From assembly GCA_964425755.1 (NCBI GenBank), contig CAYRNY010000021.1, forward strand, positions 1-64,000: 64,000 nt of DNA. Direction: 5' to 3'. This document shows positions 17,253-25,220 of this stretch, piece after piece. The position numbers and the translations under genes are program-made. The notes under the pieces were generated by a model, which saw nothing but the letters and a program-made list of their open reading frames with translations, made no database searches and was not told the DNA's origin. Source of the DNA: CAYRNY01 sp964425755 (GTDB lineage: Bacteria > Chloroflexota > Anaerolineae > Aggregatilineales > Aggregatilineaceae). The first letter of the stretch is position 1. Each line of letters begins with the position of its first letter.

Positions 17253-18298
17253 CCGCCGAGCTTGAGCTGCTGCGCGAGCTGTCCGAGGTAAGCGGCGTGT
17301 CCGGCGACGAGGGCCGGGTGCGCGACATCATCGCAGGGCACATCCGCGACCACGTCGAGGACATGCACGTCGACCCGCTGGGCAGCCTGATCGCGGTCAA
17401 ACGCGGCACGGGCGCGGTCAAGCTGCGCGTGATGGCGGCGGCCCACATGGACGAAGTCGGGCTGATGGTGACCGGTCACGAGAGCGACGGGACGCTGCGT
17501 TTCACCGACGTGGGCGGCATCGATGCACGCATCCTGCCGGGGCTGCGTGTGCGCGTCGGGCCGAAGGAACTGCCCGGCGTGGTCATGTGGCCCCCGGTCC
17601 ACGTCAACAAGAGCGACACCACCGTGCCGGTCGACCGGCTGCGGATCGACACCGGCGCGACGAGCCGCGACGCCGCGCAGTCCGCCGCCGCGCGGGGCGA
17701 CCTGATCGCGTTCGACAGCCCCTTCACCGAACTGGGGCCAACCGTGCGCGGCAAGGCGTTTGACGACCGCGCAAGCTGCGCCAACCTGATCTGGCTGGTG
17801 CAGGGCGACCCTCTGCCGTTCGACCTGCATGTCGCGTTCACCGTGCAGGAGGAAGTCGGGCTGCGCGGCGCGACCGTCGCGGCGAACCGCATCCGGCCCG
17901 ATGTCGCGTTCGTGCTGGAAACGACCGCCTGCCACGACCTGCCGCCGGACGACCCCGACGCGCCCGACCAGACCACGATCACCACGCTGGGCGGCGGCGC
18001 GGTGATCACGGTGGTGGACCGGCGCACGATCAGCGATCCGCGCCTGGTGCGCCACCTCGTGCGCGTGGGCGATGCCAGGGGCATCCCGCACCAGTTCCGC
18101 TCGCCGCAGCACGCCGGGGGCACCGACGCGGGCCGGATTCACATCAGCGGGCGCGGCGTGCCGAGTGTGACCGTCTCCACGCCCTGCCGCTACCTGCACG
18201 GTCCCAACCTGGTCATGAGCCTGGCCGACTGGGAAAGCCAGCACGACCTGCTCCGCGCGGCGTGGGAACAACTGGACGAAACGCTACTTAGCCGTTAA
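17249..18298 (+). CDS. M42-family aminopeptidase (copy 2 of 3)
   Basis: A 349-residue M42 peptidase, translationally coupled to copy 1. The metal and catalytic set is complete: His66 and Asp68 in AHMDEVG, the bridging Asp in FDDRASC, the Glu pair in VQEEVGLRG, Glu in VLETTA, and His in YLHGP. The use of Glu (LETT) where copies 1 and 3 have Asp suggests different substrate preference or metal use, so the copies are not redundant duplicates. Confidence 0.93.
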   Translation: MTAELELLRELSEVSGVSGDEGRVRDIIAGHIRDHVEDMHVDPLGSLIAVKRGTGAVKLRVMAAAHMDEVGLMVTGHESDGTLRFTDVGGIDARILPGLRVRVGPKELPGVVMWPPVHVNKSDTTVPVDRLRIDTGATSRDAAQSAAARGDLIAFDSPFTELGPTVRGKAFDDRASCANLIWLVQGDPLPFDLHVAFTVQEEVGLRGATVAANRIRPDVAFVLETTACHDLPPDDPDAPDQTTITTLGGGAVITVVDRRTISDPRLVRHLVRVGDARGIPHQFRSPQHAGGTDAGRIHISGRGVPSVTVSTPCRYLHGPNLVMSLADWESQHDLLRAAWEQLDETLLSR

Positions 18299-18317
18299 CA
18301 CGAACTGAGGACTTACT

Positions 18318-19322
18318 GTGGACGCACTGATCACACAACTTGCAGAAACCTGGGGGCCGCCCGGCTTTGAACACCGCATCCGCGACGTGATCCGCGCCGA
18401 AGTCGCACCCCTCGCTGACGAGATCGCCGTCGACCCGTTCGGCAACCTGGTCTGTCGCATCGGCAGCGGCGAAACGCGCGTCATGACCGCCGCGCACATG
18501 GACGAGATCGGCCTGATCGTCAGCCACATCGACCGGCAGGGCTTCGCGCGGTTCGCGTCGCTGGGCACGCTGTTCCCGGCGGCGCTGCTCGGCGCGCGCG
18601 TGCTGTTCGAAAACGGCGTGCTCGGCACGATCGGCGTGGACCACCAGTTCACCAAGCGCACCAACCTGCCGGGGCTGTCGGGCTTTTTCATCGATATCAG
18701 CGCATCCGGCAGCGGCGATGATTTCACCAATGCCGAGGTACGCGTGGGCGACCCGGGCGCGCTCGCCGGGACGGTGGCGCGGCGCGGCGACCGGGTGATC
18801 GGCAAGAGCCTGGACAACCGCGTCGGCTGCGCGATCCAGATCGCGGCGATGCGGCGCGTCAAGCAGCAAGGCACGCCGCACAGCGTCTATTTCGCGTTCA
18901 CCGCGCAGGAAGAGGTCGGCACGCGCGGGGCGGGACCGGCAGCCTTCGGCGTGCAGCCGCATCTCGCGCTGGCGATCGACGGCACGACCGCCGACCAGCC
19001 GCACGGCAGGCCCACCGCCGTCAAGCTCGGCGCGGGCACGGCGATCAAAGCGCGCGACTACGGGCTGATCGTTCCGCCTGCGGTGCGCGACCTGCTGGTC
19101 CGGCGCGCGGGAGAAGCGGGCATCCCCTACCAGATGGACGTCATGACCAGCGCCAGCACGGATGGGAAGGCGATCCAGGACGTGCAGGGCGGCGTGCCCA
19201 CCGGCGGCCTGTCGTACCCGCTGCGTTACGCACACACGACCGGCGAGACCGCCGATATGAACGACATCCAGGCCACCGTCGACCTGCTCGTCGCGGTGCT
19301 GACAGGCGATATCACGCTGTAA
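18318..19322 (+). CDS. M42-family aminopeptidase (copy 3 of 3)
   Basis: A 334-residue M42 peptidase starting with GTG, 19 bases after copy 2, with CTGAGGA upstream. His60 and Asp62 in AHMDEIG, the bridging Asp in LDNRVGC, the Glu pair in AQEEVGTRG, Asp in AIDGTTA and His in YAHTTGE are all present. The three enzymes form one operon closed by a terminator at 19355; mixed oligomers with complementary specificities are known for archaeal TET peptidases and are possible here (inference). Confidence 0.93.
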   Translation: MDALITQLAETWGPPGFEHRIRDVIRAEVAPLADEIAVDPFGNLVCRIGSGETRVMTAAHMDEIGLIVSHIDRQGFARFASLGTLFPAALLGARVLFENGVLGTIGVDHQFTKRTNLPGLSGFFIDISASGSGDDFTNAEVRVGDPGALAGTVARRGDRVIGKSLDNRVGCAIQIAAMRRVKQQGTPHSVYFAFTAQEEVGTRGAGPAAFGVQPHLALAIDGTTADQPHGRPTAVKLGAGTAIKARDYGLIVPPAVRDLLVRRAGEAGIPYQMDVMTSASTDGKAIQDVQGGVPTGGLSYPLRYAHTTGETADMNDIQATVDLLVAVLTGDITL

Positions 19323-19354
19323 CAGGCTACACTGCACAGGCAGGCTTGTTTGCG

Positions 19355-19379
19355 TCCCGCCGGGTCACGTCCGGCGGGA
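19355..19379 (+). terminator. terminator of the M42 operon
   Basis: TCCCGCCGG (19355-19363) pairs perfectly with CCGGCGGGA (19371-19379) with a 7-base loop, 33 bases after the last stop. TATTGTTT follows. Confidence 0.75.
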
Positions 19380-19554
19380 TATTGTTTGCACACCCGGCAC
19401 CACGCTAAAAATCCCGCTTACAACTATTTACTGAATTTTATAACGTTTTTATAGATAAAGGCGCGTGTCGCCTGTACGATAGAAGCATACAGTCGCAACG
19501 CAATTTTGTGCCTGAATGTCTAAACCTGACACAAACCTGAAAGGAAAACGTACC

Positions 19555-20301
19555 ATGAAACTGTTACGCGTATTTCTCATCGCGAGCTTGCTCGCTGCCG
19601 GGTTCGTCTTCTTGCCGGCGCTGCCGACCGCCTCTGCCGACTGCGTGAACCTCTCCGGCAACGGCGATACGGACCTCTGGATCGGCCCCTTCTCGATGCC
19701 CGCCGGGTCTTCGATCACGGTGACGATGAACACCACCGACGGCGACGGCACCGCCATCCTCGTGTTCGTTGACGGCACGCTCGTCCTGGAATCGGTGGAA
19801 TTCGCCGCTCAGCAAACGGTAACCTACGACTTCCCCAGCCAGACCGACAACATCGAGCTGTTGCTGGACTGGCAATTCAACGGCCAGCCGGAGAACTCGT
19901 ACCGCGTGACCTCAACCGACTGCGGTGTGCTACCGAACATCCCCGAGCAGGCGGTGAGCGGCACGTTCGTCCAGGATGCCGAACTGTATTGGGAACCCGG
20001 CATGCTGATCGAGCCGTACACGGTCGTTGAAGCCGGTAAGACCTATCTCGTCGCCGGGCAGGACGAAAGCGGCATGTACCGCAAAGTGCTGATCGCCTGC
20101 ACCTGGGTCTGGGTCCGTGCCGAGACTATCGGCCCGAACTACGACGAGGTCTGGAATGGTATGCCGCTGCCCACGACCGTCGTGGAAGCCGGCGATAGCA
20201 ATGCCTGCGGCGCCCCTGGTGTATCGAATGTCCCGGTCGAACCGGCTGAGGGCATCGACGGCGAGCCGGAACTGCCGCCGGAATTAATTATCGTAGAGTA
20301 G
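19555..20301 (+). CDS. secreted protein, paralogue 1 of 2, unknown
   Basis: A 248-residue exported protein with a signal peptide ending in TASA (about residue 27). The mature part has an N-terminal beta domain of about 105 residues with two Cys, and a C-terminal domain starting near ELYWEPGMLIEPYTV that carries AGKTYLVAGQDESGMYRKVL and a paired Cys. The second domain is well kept in the next gene, the first much less. GAAAGGAAA precedes ATG 19555. No known family recognised; the beta-rich architecture with disulfides suggests an extracellular binding protein. Confidence 0.8.
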   Translation: MKLLRVFLIASLLAAGFVFLPALPTASADCVNLSGNGDTDLWIGPFSMPAGSSITVTMNTTDGDGTAILVFVDGTLVLESVEFAAQQTVTYDFPSQTDNIELLLDWQFNGQPENSYRVTSTDCGVLPNIPEQAVSGTFVQDAELYWEPGMLIEPYTVVEAGKTYLVAGQDESGMYRKVLIACTWVWVRAETIGPNYDEVWNGMPLPTTVVEAGDSNACGAPGVSNVPVEPAEGIDGEPELPPELIIVE

Positions 20302-20325
20302 CAGGTATCTGATATCTGAACACCC

Positions 20326-20362
20326 ACACCCCTACCGGCGCGAATTCGGTGGGGGTGTCTTG
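20326..20362 (+). terminator. terminator after secreted paralogue 1
   Basis: ACACCCCTACCG (20326-20337) pairs, with one G-T, with CGGTGGGGGTGT (20347-20358). The loop GCGCGAATT and most of the stem are identical to the terminator after paralogue 2, showing that the whole gene-terminator unit was duplicated. Confidence 0.8.
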
Positions 20363-20613
20363 TGTTGGCACAGCTAGCGCCGCCGCACCACACCGCGCCC
20401 CAGTCACTTATGAAAAACTAATTAAAATGCCAAACGTTTGATTGACTCCGGGAAAAACGGCGGTTTATAGTGTAATTACCTGGTCAATGAAAGCGTTAAT
20501 TGTTGTTTGCACCCCGCTTTGCAGCCGTACTTGTTTGCCCCCGCCGTGGCGCGCTTGCGATGACCGGTGTCACAGAACGCTCGGTTCATAAGCTATTTTG
20601 AGGAGATGGTCTG
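20363..20613 (+). promoter_or_regulatory. promoter and leader of secreted paralogue 2
   Basis: This spacer contains no gene. A good promoter is visible: TTGACT (20442-20447), 18-base spacer, TATAGT (20466-20471), which predicts a leader of about 135 bases before the GTG at 20614. Confidence 0.6.
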
Positions 20614-21330
20614 GTGAAATTGCTACGTATTTCGATTGTTGTGACGCTACTTGTGGCTGGATTCGCCTTTTTGCCCAACCTGCCCACCGCTTCCGCGGCA
20701 TGTTTCGGTGCCAGCGGCACCGGCGTTGAGGGCTACGATCCTGAAGTGGGCCCGATGGCGCTAGAAGCCGGCACAGTGTTAACCGCGACTGCGACCCGGC
20801 CAAGTGGTACGGTATTCATAGAGATCTATACGGACACAGAACTACTGTACGTGGACGAAATTGCATCCCCGCATAGCGTAACGCTTGAAATTGCCGCGGA
20901 CGCTAATGTCACCGTGTTCTTTGGCGTCTATGGAGATGGGGACGCTACATTCTCCGTCACCACCGATAACTGTGGCGGTGGGGCTCTGGTCAGTTACCCT
21001 GATGGGGTGGTGCAGGGCAGGTTCGTGGCCGACGCCCAGCTATACTGGGAGCCGGGCGAGCTGGTCACACCTGAAGTCACGATCCCGGCGGGGAAGACTT
21101 TCCACGCGGGGGGTCTGGACGAGTCAGGACTTTACCGCCAGGTGCTGATCGTATGCAACTGGGTGTGGGTGCCAGTTGGTACCGTTGGCCCTAACTTCGA
21201 AGCACCCTGGTTCGGCACGCCGCTGAACGATTCCCTCGAGATTCAAGACTCTTACGCCTGCGTGGAGGGTGTCACCAGGAACGCCCCGGTGACCTGGATT
21301 CCGTTTGGAGTTAATGGAGCACCGCTGTAG
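20614..21330 (+). CDS. secreted protein, paralogue 2 of 2, unknown
   Basis: A 238-residue exported protein, GTG start after AGGAGATGG. The signal peptide (LLRISIVVTLLVAGFAFLP, ending TASA) closely matches that of the preceding gene. The C-terminal domain aligns throughout: QLYWEPGELVTPEVTI, AGKTFHAGGLDESGLYRQVL, CNWVWV. The N-terminal beta domain has diverged, so the two proteins probably bind different partners. Own promoter and terminator. Confidence 0.8.
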   Translation: MKLLRISIVVTLLVAGFAFLPNLPTASAACFGASGTGVEGYDPEVGPMALEAGTVLTATATRPSGTVFIEIYTDTELLYVDEIASPHSVTLEIAADANVTVFFGVYGDGDATFSVTTDNCGGGALVSYPDGVVQGRFVADAQLYWEPGELVTPEVTIPAGKTFHAGGLDESGLYRQVLIVCNWVWVPVGTVGPNFEAPWFGTPLNDSLEIQDSYACVEGVTRNAPVTWIPFGVNGAPL

Positions 21331-21361
21331 CTGAGAAGGATGAGTCCTGTTCCTGTACACC

Positions 21362-21399
21362 ACACCCCCACCGGCGCGAATTCGGTGGGGGTGTTTTTG
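21362..21399 (+). terminator. terminator after secreted paralogue 2
   Basis: ACACCCCCACCG (21362-21373) and CGGTGGGGGTGT (21383-21394) make a perfect 12-bp stem with loop GCGCGAATT and a TTTT tail. It is the duplicate of the 20326 terminator. Confidence 0.9.
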
Positions 21400-21438
21400 T
21401 CGGGCGAAAGTCGCGATTGGTTAGTTTTCGCTCAAGTG

Positions 21439-21726
21439 TTAGCCGGTTTCACGATCTTCATAATGTTCCAGGCAGAACGCCAGGACTTCCTCAGCGTCCT
21501 CTGACGCGAACTCTGCACTCTGGAAGTACCCCAGGTAAGCTTCGTAATCATCGCTGAAGTAGCTGCACGTGGTGAAGTTCTTCTTGACCTTGCTGCTTGC
21601 TTCTAGCTCGCCCACTGTGCCGTCACTGAATGTCACGTCGTTGAACGTAAATTTGCCCGATCCTGCCAGCGCAACCGCCGGCACCAGCAACCCCAACACC
21701 AACAAGACAAGCGCTAAACGTTTCAT
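21439..21726 (-). CDS. small secreted protein, unknown
   Basis: A 95-residue protein with a clear signal peptide (MKRLALVLLVLGLLVPAVAL, cleavage after ALA near residue 21) and a mature part of about 74 residues containing two Cys (TTCSYF and AFCLEH) that may form a disulfide. The mature region is acidic. AAAGGAGAC precedes the ATG. No family recognised. It faces the paralogue pair tail to tail. Confidence 0.75.
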   Translation of the reverse strand: MKRLALVLLVLGLLVPAVALAGSGKFTFNDVTFSDGTVGELEASSKVKKNFTTCSYFSDDYEAYLGYFQSAEFASEDAEEVLAFCLEHYEDRETG

Positions 21727-21870
21727 CGGTCAGTCTCCTTTGGTCTATGTGTCGTCGATGTTTAGAAGACTACTGATAATTTTAGCAACGACGCTTTTGT
21801 GGTAGCAAAACGCCCCCGGATGCACACGCATCCAGGGGCGAGAGTGTTTCGCGGATCGCTCTGCTGATGG

Positions 21871-23676
21871 CTACCCCGCGCGCAGCTCAAGCGACTTGCG
21901 CTCGATCACGTCCAGCGCCATCCGCACGAAGTCGTCGACCGGCATCGCGCCGAGGTCCTCGCCATCGCGCAGGCGCACGCTGACCGCCCCGGCCTCGACA
22001 TCGCGGTCGCCCGCGATCAACATCCAGGGTACCTTCTGCTGCGTCGCCAGGCGGATCTTGTTGCCCATGCGGTTCTCGGAGTCGTCCACCTCGGCGCGGA
22101 TGCCGTGCGCGTGCAGCTTCTCCGCGACCTGCTGCATGTACGGCACGTGGCGATCCGCGATCGGGATCAGCGTCGCCTGGACCGGGTGCAGCCACGCCGG
22201 GAACGCGCCCGCGTAGTGCTCGATCAGCACCGCGACGAAGCGCTCCATGCTGCCGTACAGCGCGCGGTGGATCATGATCGGCTGGTGGCGTTCGTTGTCG
22301 GCCCCGATGTATTCGAGTTCGAAACGCTCCGGCAGGTTGTAGTCCACCTGGATCGTGCTGATCTGCCATTCCCGCTTGAGCGCGTCGCGGATCACGAAGT
22401 CCAGCTTGGGGCCGTAGAAGGCCGCCTCGCCCTCTTCCACCGCGAAGTTCAGGCCCTTCTTCTCCGCCGCCGCGATGATCGCCGCCGCCGCACGCTCCCA
22501 GTTCTCGTCCGAGCCGACATACTTGTCGCTTTCGGGATCGCGGACGCCGACACGGGCGCGGTAATCCGACAGGCCCAGGCCGTTGAGGATGAACTCGACC
22601 AGCTCAATCACCTTGATGAACTCGTCTTCGAGTTGTTCCGGCGTGCAGAAGATGTGCGCGTCGTCCTGCGTGAAGCCGCGTACGCGCGTCAGGCCGTGCA
22701 GCTCGCCCGATTTCTCGTAGCGGTAGACCGTGCCGAACTCGGCGTAGCGGACCGGCAGGTCGCGGTACGAGTGCAGCTCGTCCTTATAGATGTGGATGTG
22801 GTGCGGGCAGTTCATCGGCTTGAGCATGAACTGGTCGCCCTCGACCTCGAACGGCGAATACTGGCTGTCCTTGTAGTAGGGGTAATGCCCCGACCGTTCG
22901 TAGAGCGCCACGCGCGCGATGTGCGGCGTCATGATCGGCTCGTAGCCGCGCTCGATCTGCACGTCACGCAGGAAGCGCTCCAGCAAGTCGCGCAGCACCG
23001 CGCCGTTCGGCTTCCACAGCGGCAGGCCCTTGCCCACCTCCGTGCTGAACGTGAACAGGCCAAGCTCCTGCCCGATCTTGCGGTGATCGCGTTTCTTCGC
23101 CTCTTCGAGCAGTTGCAGGTATTCCTCAAGCTGGTTGGGCGTCTCCCAGGCCGTGCCGTAGATGCGCGTGAGCATCTCGCGGTTTTCGTCGCCGCGCCAG
23201 TACGCGCCCGCCGGGGCCTTGAACGTGACGCTGACGGCGTTCGGGTTGATCTCGCGCGTGTTCTCGACGTGTGGCCCCCGGCACAGGTCCTCGAACGAGT
23301 CCTGCCGGTAGGTGCTGATCACGACGGGTTCGTCCGTTTTCTCGCCGTATTCATCGACCTCGCCCTGTTCCAGCCCCTCGATCAGTTCGAGCTTGTAGGG
23401 CTGGTCCGCGAACAGCGCGCGCGCCTCATCGGCGCTCACTTCGCGGCGCTCGAACGCGTGGCCTTCCTTGATGATCTTCTTCATGCGCTTTTCGATCGCC
23501 TTGAGGTCCTCGTCCGTTAACGGGCGCGGCAGATCGAAATCGTAATAGAAGCCGTCTTCAATCGGCGGGCCGATGGCGATCTTCGCCTCTGGAAAACGTT
23601 CCAGCACGGCCTGTGCCATAACGTGCGCCGCCGAGTGGCGAATGCGATACAGCTTGCTGTCTTGGTAACGTTCCAC
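21871..23676 (-). CDS. thrS: threonyl-tRNA synthetase lacking the TGS domain
   Basis: A 601-residue ThrRS that charges tRNA-Thr. GTG 23676 is chosen because GAGGAGA lies 6 bases upstream and the protein similarity begins there. The editing domain starts at once with His14 and His18 in HSAAH and later CRGPHV, then comes the class II catalytic core with the zinc Cys in MNCPHH, motif 2 around RYEKSGELHGLTRVRGF, and motif 3 MIHRALYGSMERF, then the anticodon-binding domain (about 490-601). The N-terminal TGS domain of most bacterial ThrRS (about 60 residues) is missing, which occurs in some lineages. The upstream T-box leader with a Thr codon fits its regulation. Confidence 0.95.
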   Translation of the reverse strand: MERYQDSKLYRIRHSAAHVMAQAVLERFPEAKIAIGPPIEDGFYYDFDLPRPLTDEDLKAIEKRMKKIIKEGHAFERREVSADEARALFADQPYKLELIEGLEQGEVDEYGEKTDEPVVISTYRQDSFEDLCRGPHVENTREINPNAVSVTFKAPAGAYWRGDENREMLTRIYGTAWETPNQLEEYLQLLEEAKKRDHRKIGQELGLFTFSTEVGKGLPLWKPNGAVLRDLLERFLRDVQIERGYEPIMTPHIARVALYERSGHYPYYKDSQYSPFEVEGDQFMLKPMNCPHHIHIYKDELHSYRDLPVRYAEFGTVYRYEKSGELHGLTRVRGFTQDDAHIFCTPEQLEDEFIKVIELVEFILNGLGLSDYRARVGVRDPESDKYVGSDENWERAAAAIIAAAEKKGLNFAVEEGEAAFYGPKLDFVIRDALKREWQISTIQVDYNLPERFELEYIGADNERHQPIMIHRALYGSMERFVAVLIEHYAGAFPAWLHPVQATLIPIADRHVPYMQQVAEKLHAHGIRAEVDDSENRMGNKIRLATQQKVPWMLIAGDRDVEAGAVSVRLRDGEDLGAMPVDDFVRMALDVIERKSLELRAG

Positions 23677-24012
23677 CTTGGATTCTCCTCGACTTGTGCG
23701 GCTGAAGATGGCCGCTTGATGACATCGCCCGGTCGCAGCCACACACAACGTCCCGGCGGACGCTACGCGTTTCCGGCGCGGCGAGCGAATAGGTTACGTC
23801 AATCGTTAATGTGGGCGTGGGCGAACAGGGGCGAACTGCGCTGGACCCTGCTGCTGAGATTTCGCAGCCCCACGATGCGGCAGGTTCGCCGGCATCGCCG
23901 GTAGGGTGCAGCGCAAAGCGTCCCTACCGGGGCTGCCCGATGTGATCGCGTCGTGTCAGGGGTGCGGCAATGCCAGCGGGCGCGCCCGTGACAGTGCCGC
24001 CGCTAGTGCCGG
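23677..24012 (-). other. spacer between the 122-residue protein gene and thrS
   Basis: This 336-base stretch holds no convincing gene on either strand. A 9-bp inverted repeat, CCGGTAGGG (23898-23906) with CCCTACCGG (23922-23930), forms a hairpin without a T tract. It is unclear whether thrS is reached by read-through from the T-box promoter or has its own promoter here. Confidence 0.5.
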
Positions 24013-24381
24013 TCATCCGACGCCCTCCTTCGGCCAGACAGGATCGCTGGCCTCACTCGATTCAAACTGGCTGAAAACACTCTCGAACACGCCGAGTGCC
24101 ATCAGGTTATCGACCACGTCCTCGATCACGTCCGGCGTCAGCCGCTCAACCACAACGTGCGGCGTCTCCAACGCGAGAAACTGCCTGGCAGCCAGCGCAT
24201 TCTTGTGCTGCCGCGCGACGTCCAGACTCAGTTGCATCTCCTGCTGCAAATGCTCCAGCGTCACGAAATGCGCCTGCCAGAGTTCGCCATTTTCCATTTC
24301 GACCAACACGTCGGCACAATCCGTTACGGGGTCGAAATCTACTTCTGGCTCGGGTTCTATCCAAACACGTTTGATTAACAC
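24013..24381 (-). CDS. uncharacterised protein first downstream of the T-box
   Basis: A 122-residue acidic protein without signal peptide or membrane segment. It begins MLIKRVWIEPEPEVDF and seems to contain a small beta domain (VLVEMENGELWQAHFVTLEH) followed by helices; it resembles short phage/plasmid-type or cofactor proteins only in size. No family recognised. It is the first gene after the T-box terminator (70 bases away), so its expression should respond to uncharged tRNA-Thr. A role linked to threonine or to ThrRS is inference from position. Confidence 0.6.
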   Translation of the reverse strand: MLIKRVWIEPEPEVDFDPVTDCADVLVEMENGELWQAHFVTLEHLQQEMQLSLDVARQHKNALAARQFLALETPHVVVERLTPDVIEDVVDNLMALGVFESVFSQFESSEASDPVWPKEGVG

Positions 24382-24451
24382 AGCGTTCTATCCTCGGGCT
24401 TGGTGCCATTCGTTATCGTCACATTATTCACATACTACAACGATTTGGCCC

Positions 24452-24762
24452 CAAAATTAAAGACCCCCGCCCAAAGTCGTTTGGGGCGAGGGTCGTTGAT
24501 CACCACGCGGTTCCACCCAAATTCCGCACGCAGGCCGCCGGGCGACATACGCGCGCTCTTGGGGCTGCTAACGGGGGCCACCCGGCATCACATACTGCGG
24601 CGCGGGGGCTAGTCCCGCCGGTTCCGTGATGCGCTCACGGGGGGTTTTCCTGGTCTGCCGGACGAACGCGCTCCCAGTCGCGGCGCGCTCTCCCTGGGAC
24701 CGGGGAACGACCAGTACTCGTCCCGATCAACGCTTTACAGTCGTACGATATTACGTTTGCTG
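24452..24762 (-). promoter_or_regulatory. T-box riboswitch leader, threonine ACC candidate specifier
   Basis: Minus-strand leader of about 310 bases. The conserved T-box sequence GGGTGGAACCGCG is at 24518-24506. In Stem I, AGTA (24718-24715) then CTGGTC (24714-24709) pairs with GACCAG (24655-24650), followed by GAA (24649-24647), the loop-E arrangement flanking the specifier. The triplet ACC at 24645-24643 is a threonine codon in the expected place. An intrinsic terminator lies just after the T-box sequence, so regulation is by transcription antitermination: uncharged tRNA-Thr stabilises the antiterminator. Specifier assignment is from position, not from a covariance model. Confidence 0.85.
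24460..24492 (-). terminator. T-box attenuator terminator
   Basis: On the minus strand GACCCTCGCCCCAAA pairs with TTTGGGCGGGGGTC (14 pairs, one bulge, one T-G) around CGAC, followed by TTTAATTTT. This is the terminator alternative to the T-box antiterminator. Confidence 0.88.
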
Positions 24763-24768
24763 TCGTTC

Positions 24769-24798
24769 ATGGTAGCCCACATCCCGGCGCGATGTCAA
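24769..24798 (-). promoter_or_regulatory. promoter of the T-box transcript
   Basis: TTGACA (24798-24793), 18-base spacer, TACCAT (24774-24769) on the minus strand. The predicted start near 24762 places Stem I fully within the transcript. Confidence 0.65.
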
Positions 24799-24867
24799 GG
24801 GCGAGTTGGGACGCGAAACGCGACACCGGTAGGCCCAATGGCCGATTTTCTCCACAATCCCCGCTGT

Positions 24868-24875
24868 GCTATACT
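24868..24875 (+). promoter_or_regulatory. extended -10 close to the 24882 start; possible leaderless mRNA
   Basis: GCTATACT preceded by TG (TGCTATACT) has its TATACT hexamer at 24870-24875, only 6 bases before the ATG at 24882. Transcription would begin at or next to the A of ATG, and no ribosome-binding site is present. Confidence 0.5.
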
Positions 24876-24881
24876 GGCGCT

Positions 24882-25220
24882 ATGTTTAGCCTGGAGCATG
24901 ATCCCCGCGCCGCACAGGATGCGGCGAACCTGCGCTGGGCCGCGCGGCTGGACCGCTGGTCGCGGCGGCTGCACCTGCATGGCCTGCTCACCGCGCTGCT
25001 GGACGCGGCGGAACCGCTGGGCCCGCTGGGCGCACAGGTGATCTGGATCGCGCAGCCGGTGCTGGGGCTGTTCGTGCCGCGCCCTGAGATCGACGCGCTG
25101 GCGCGATTGCTCGATGCGCCGGGGGGCATGGCGTGGCTAAACGCGCAGCTTGAGGCGGGCACCGAAGCGCGCGCGCCGGTCGACGGATCGCGCGACGGAA
25201 CAGGCGACGAGAGACTATGA
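24882..25220 (+). CDS. uncharacterised 112-residue protein, first gene of the GlmL/DUF6754-like cluster
   Basis: A 112-residue protein, mostly helical, rich in Ala, Leu and Arg, with LHLHGLLTALLDAAEPLGPLG and a mildly hydrophobic segment VIWIAQPVLGLFV in the middle that is too short and weak for a sure membrane helix. No family recognised. The start is fixed by similarity of reading frame use and the -10 box just upstream. It overlaps the next gene by ATGA at 25217-25220, so it belongs to the same expression unit. Confidence 0.7.
   Translation: MFSLEHDPRAAQDAANLRWAARLDRWSRRLHLHGLLTALLDAAEPLGPLGAQVIWIAQPVLGLFVPRPEIDALARLLDAPGGMAWLNAQLEAGTEARAPVDGSRDGTGDERL

Noticed and set aside
22105..23520. 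Long open frame opposite thrS (471 codons)
   Set aside because: It is fully antisense to a well-supported synthetase gene, rich in Arg/His/Asp/Val as is usual for high-GC antisense frames, and has no recognisable domain.
24452..24770. Rightward reading of the T-box region as coding
   Set aside because: The structured leader on the minus strand explains the sequence; frames there are not protein-like.
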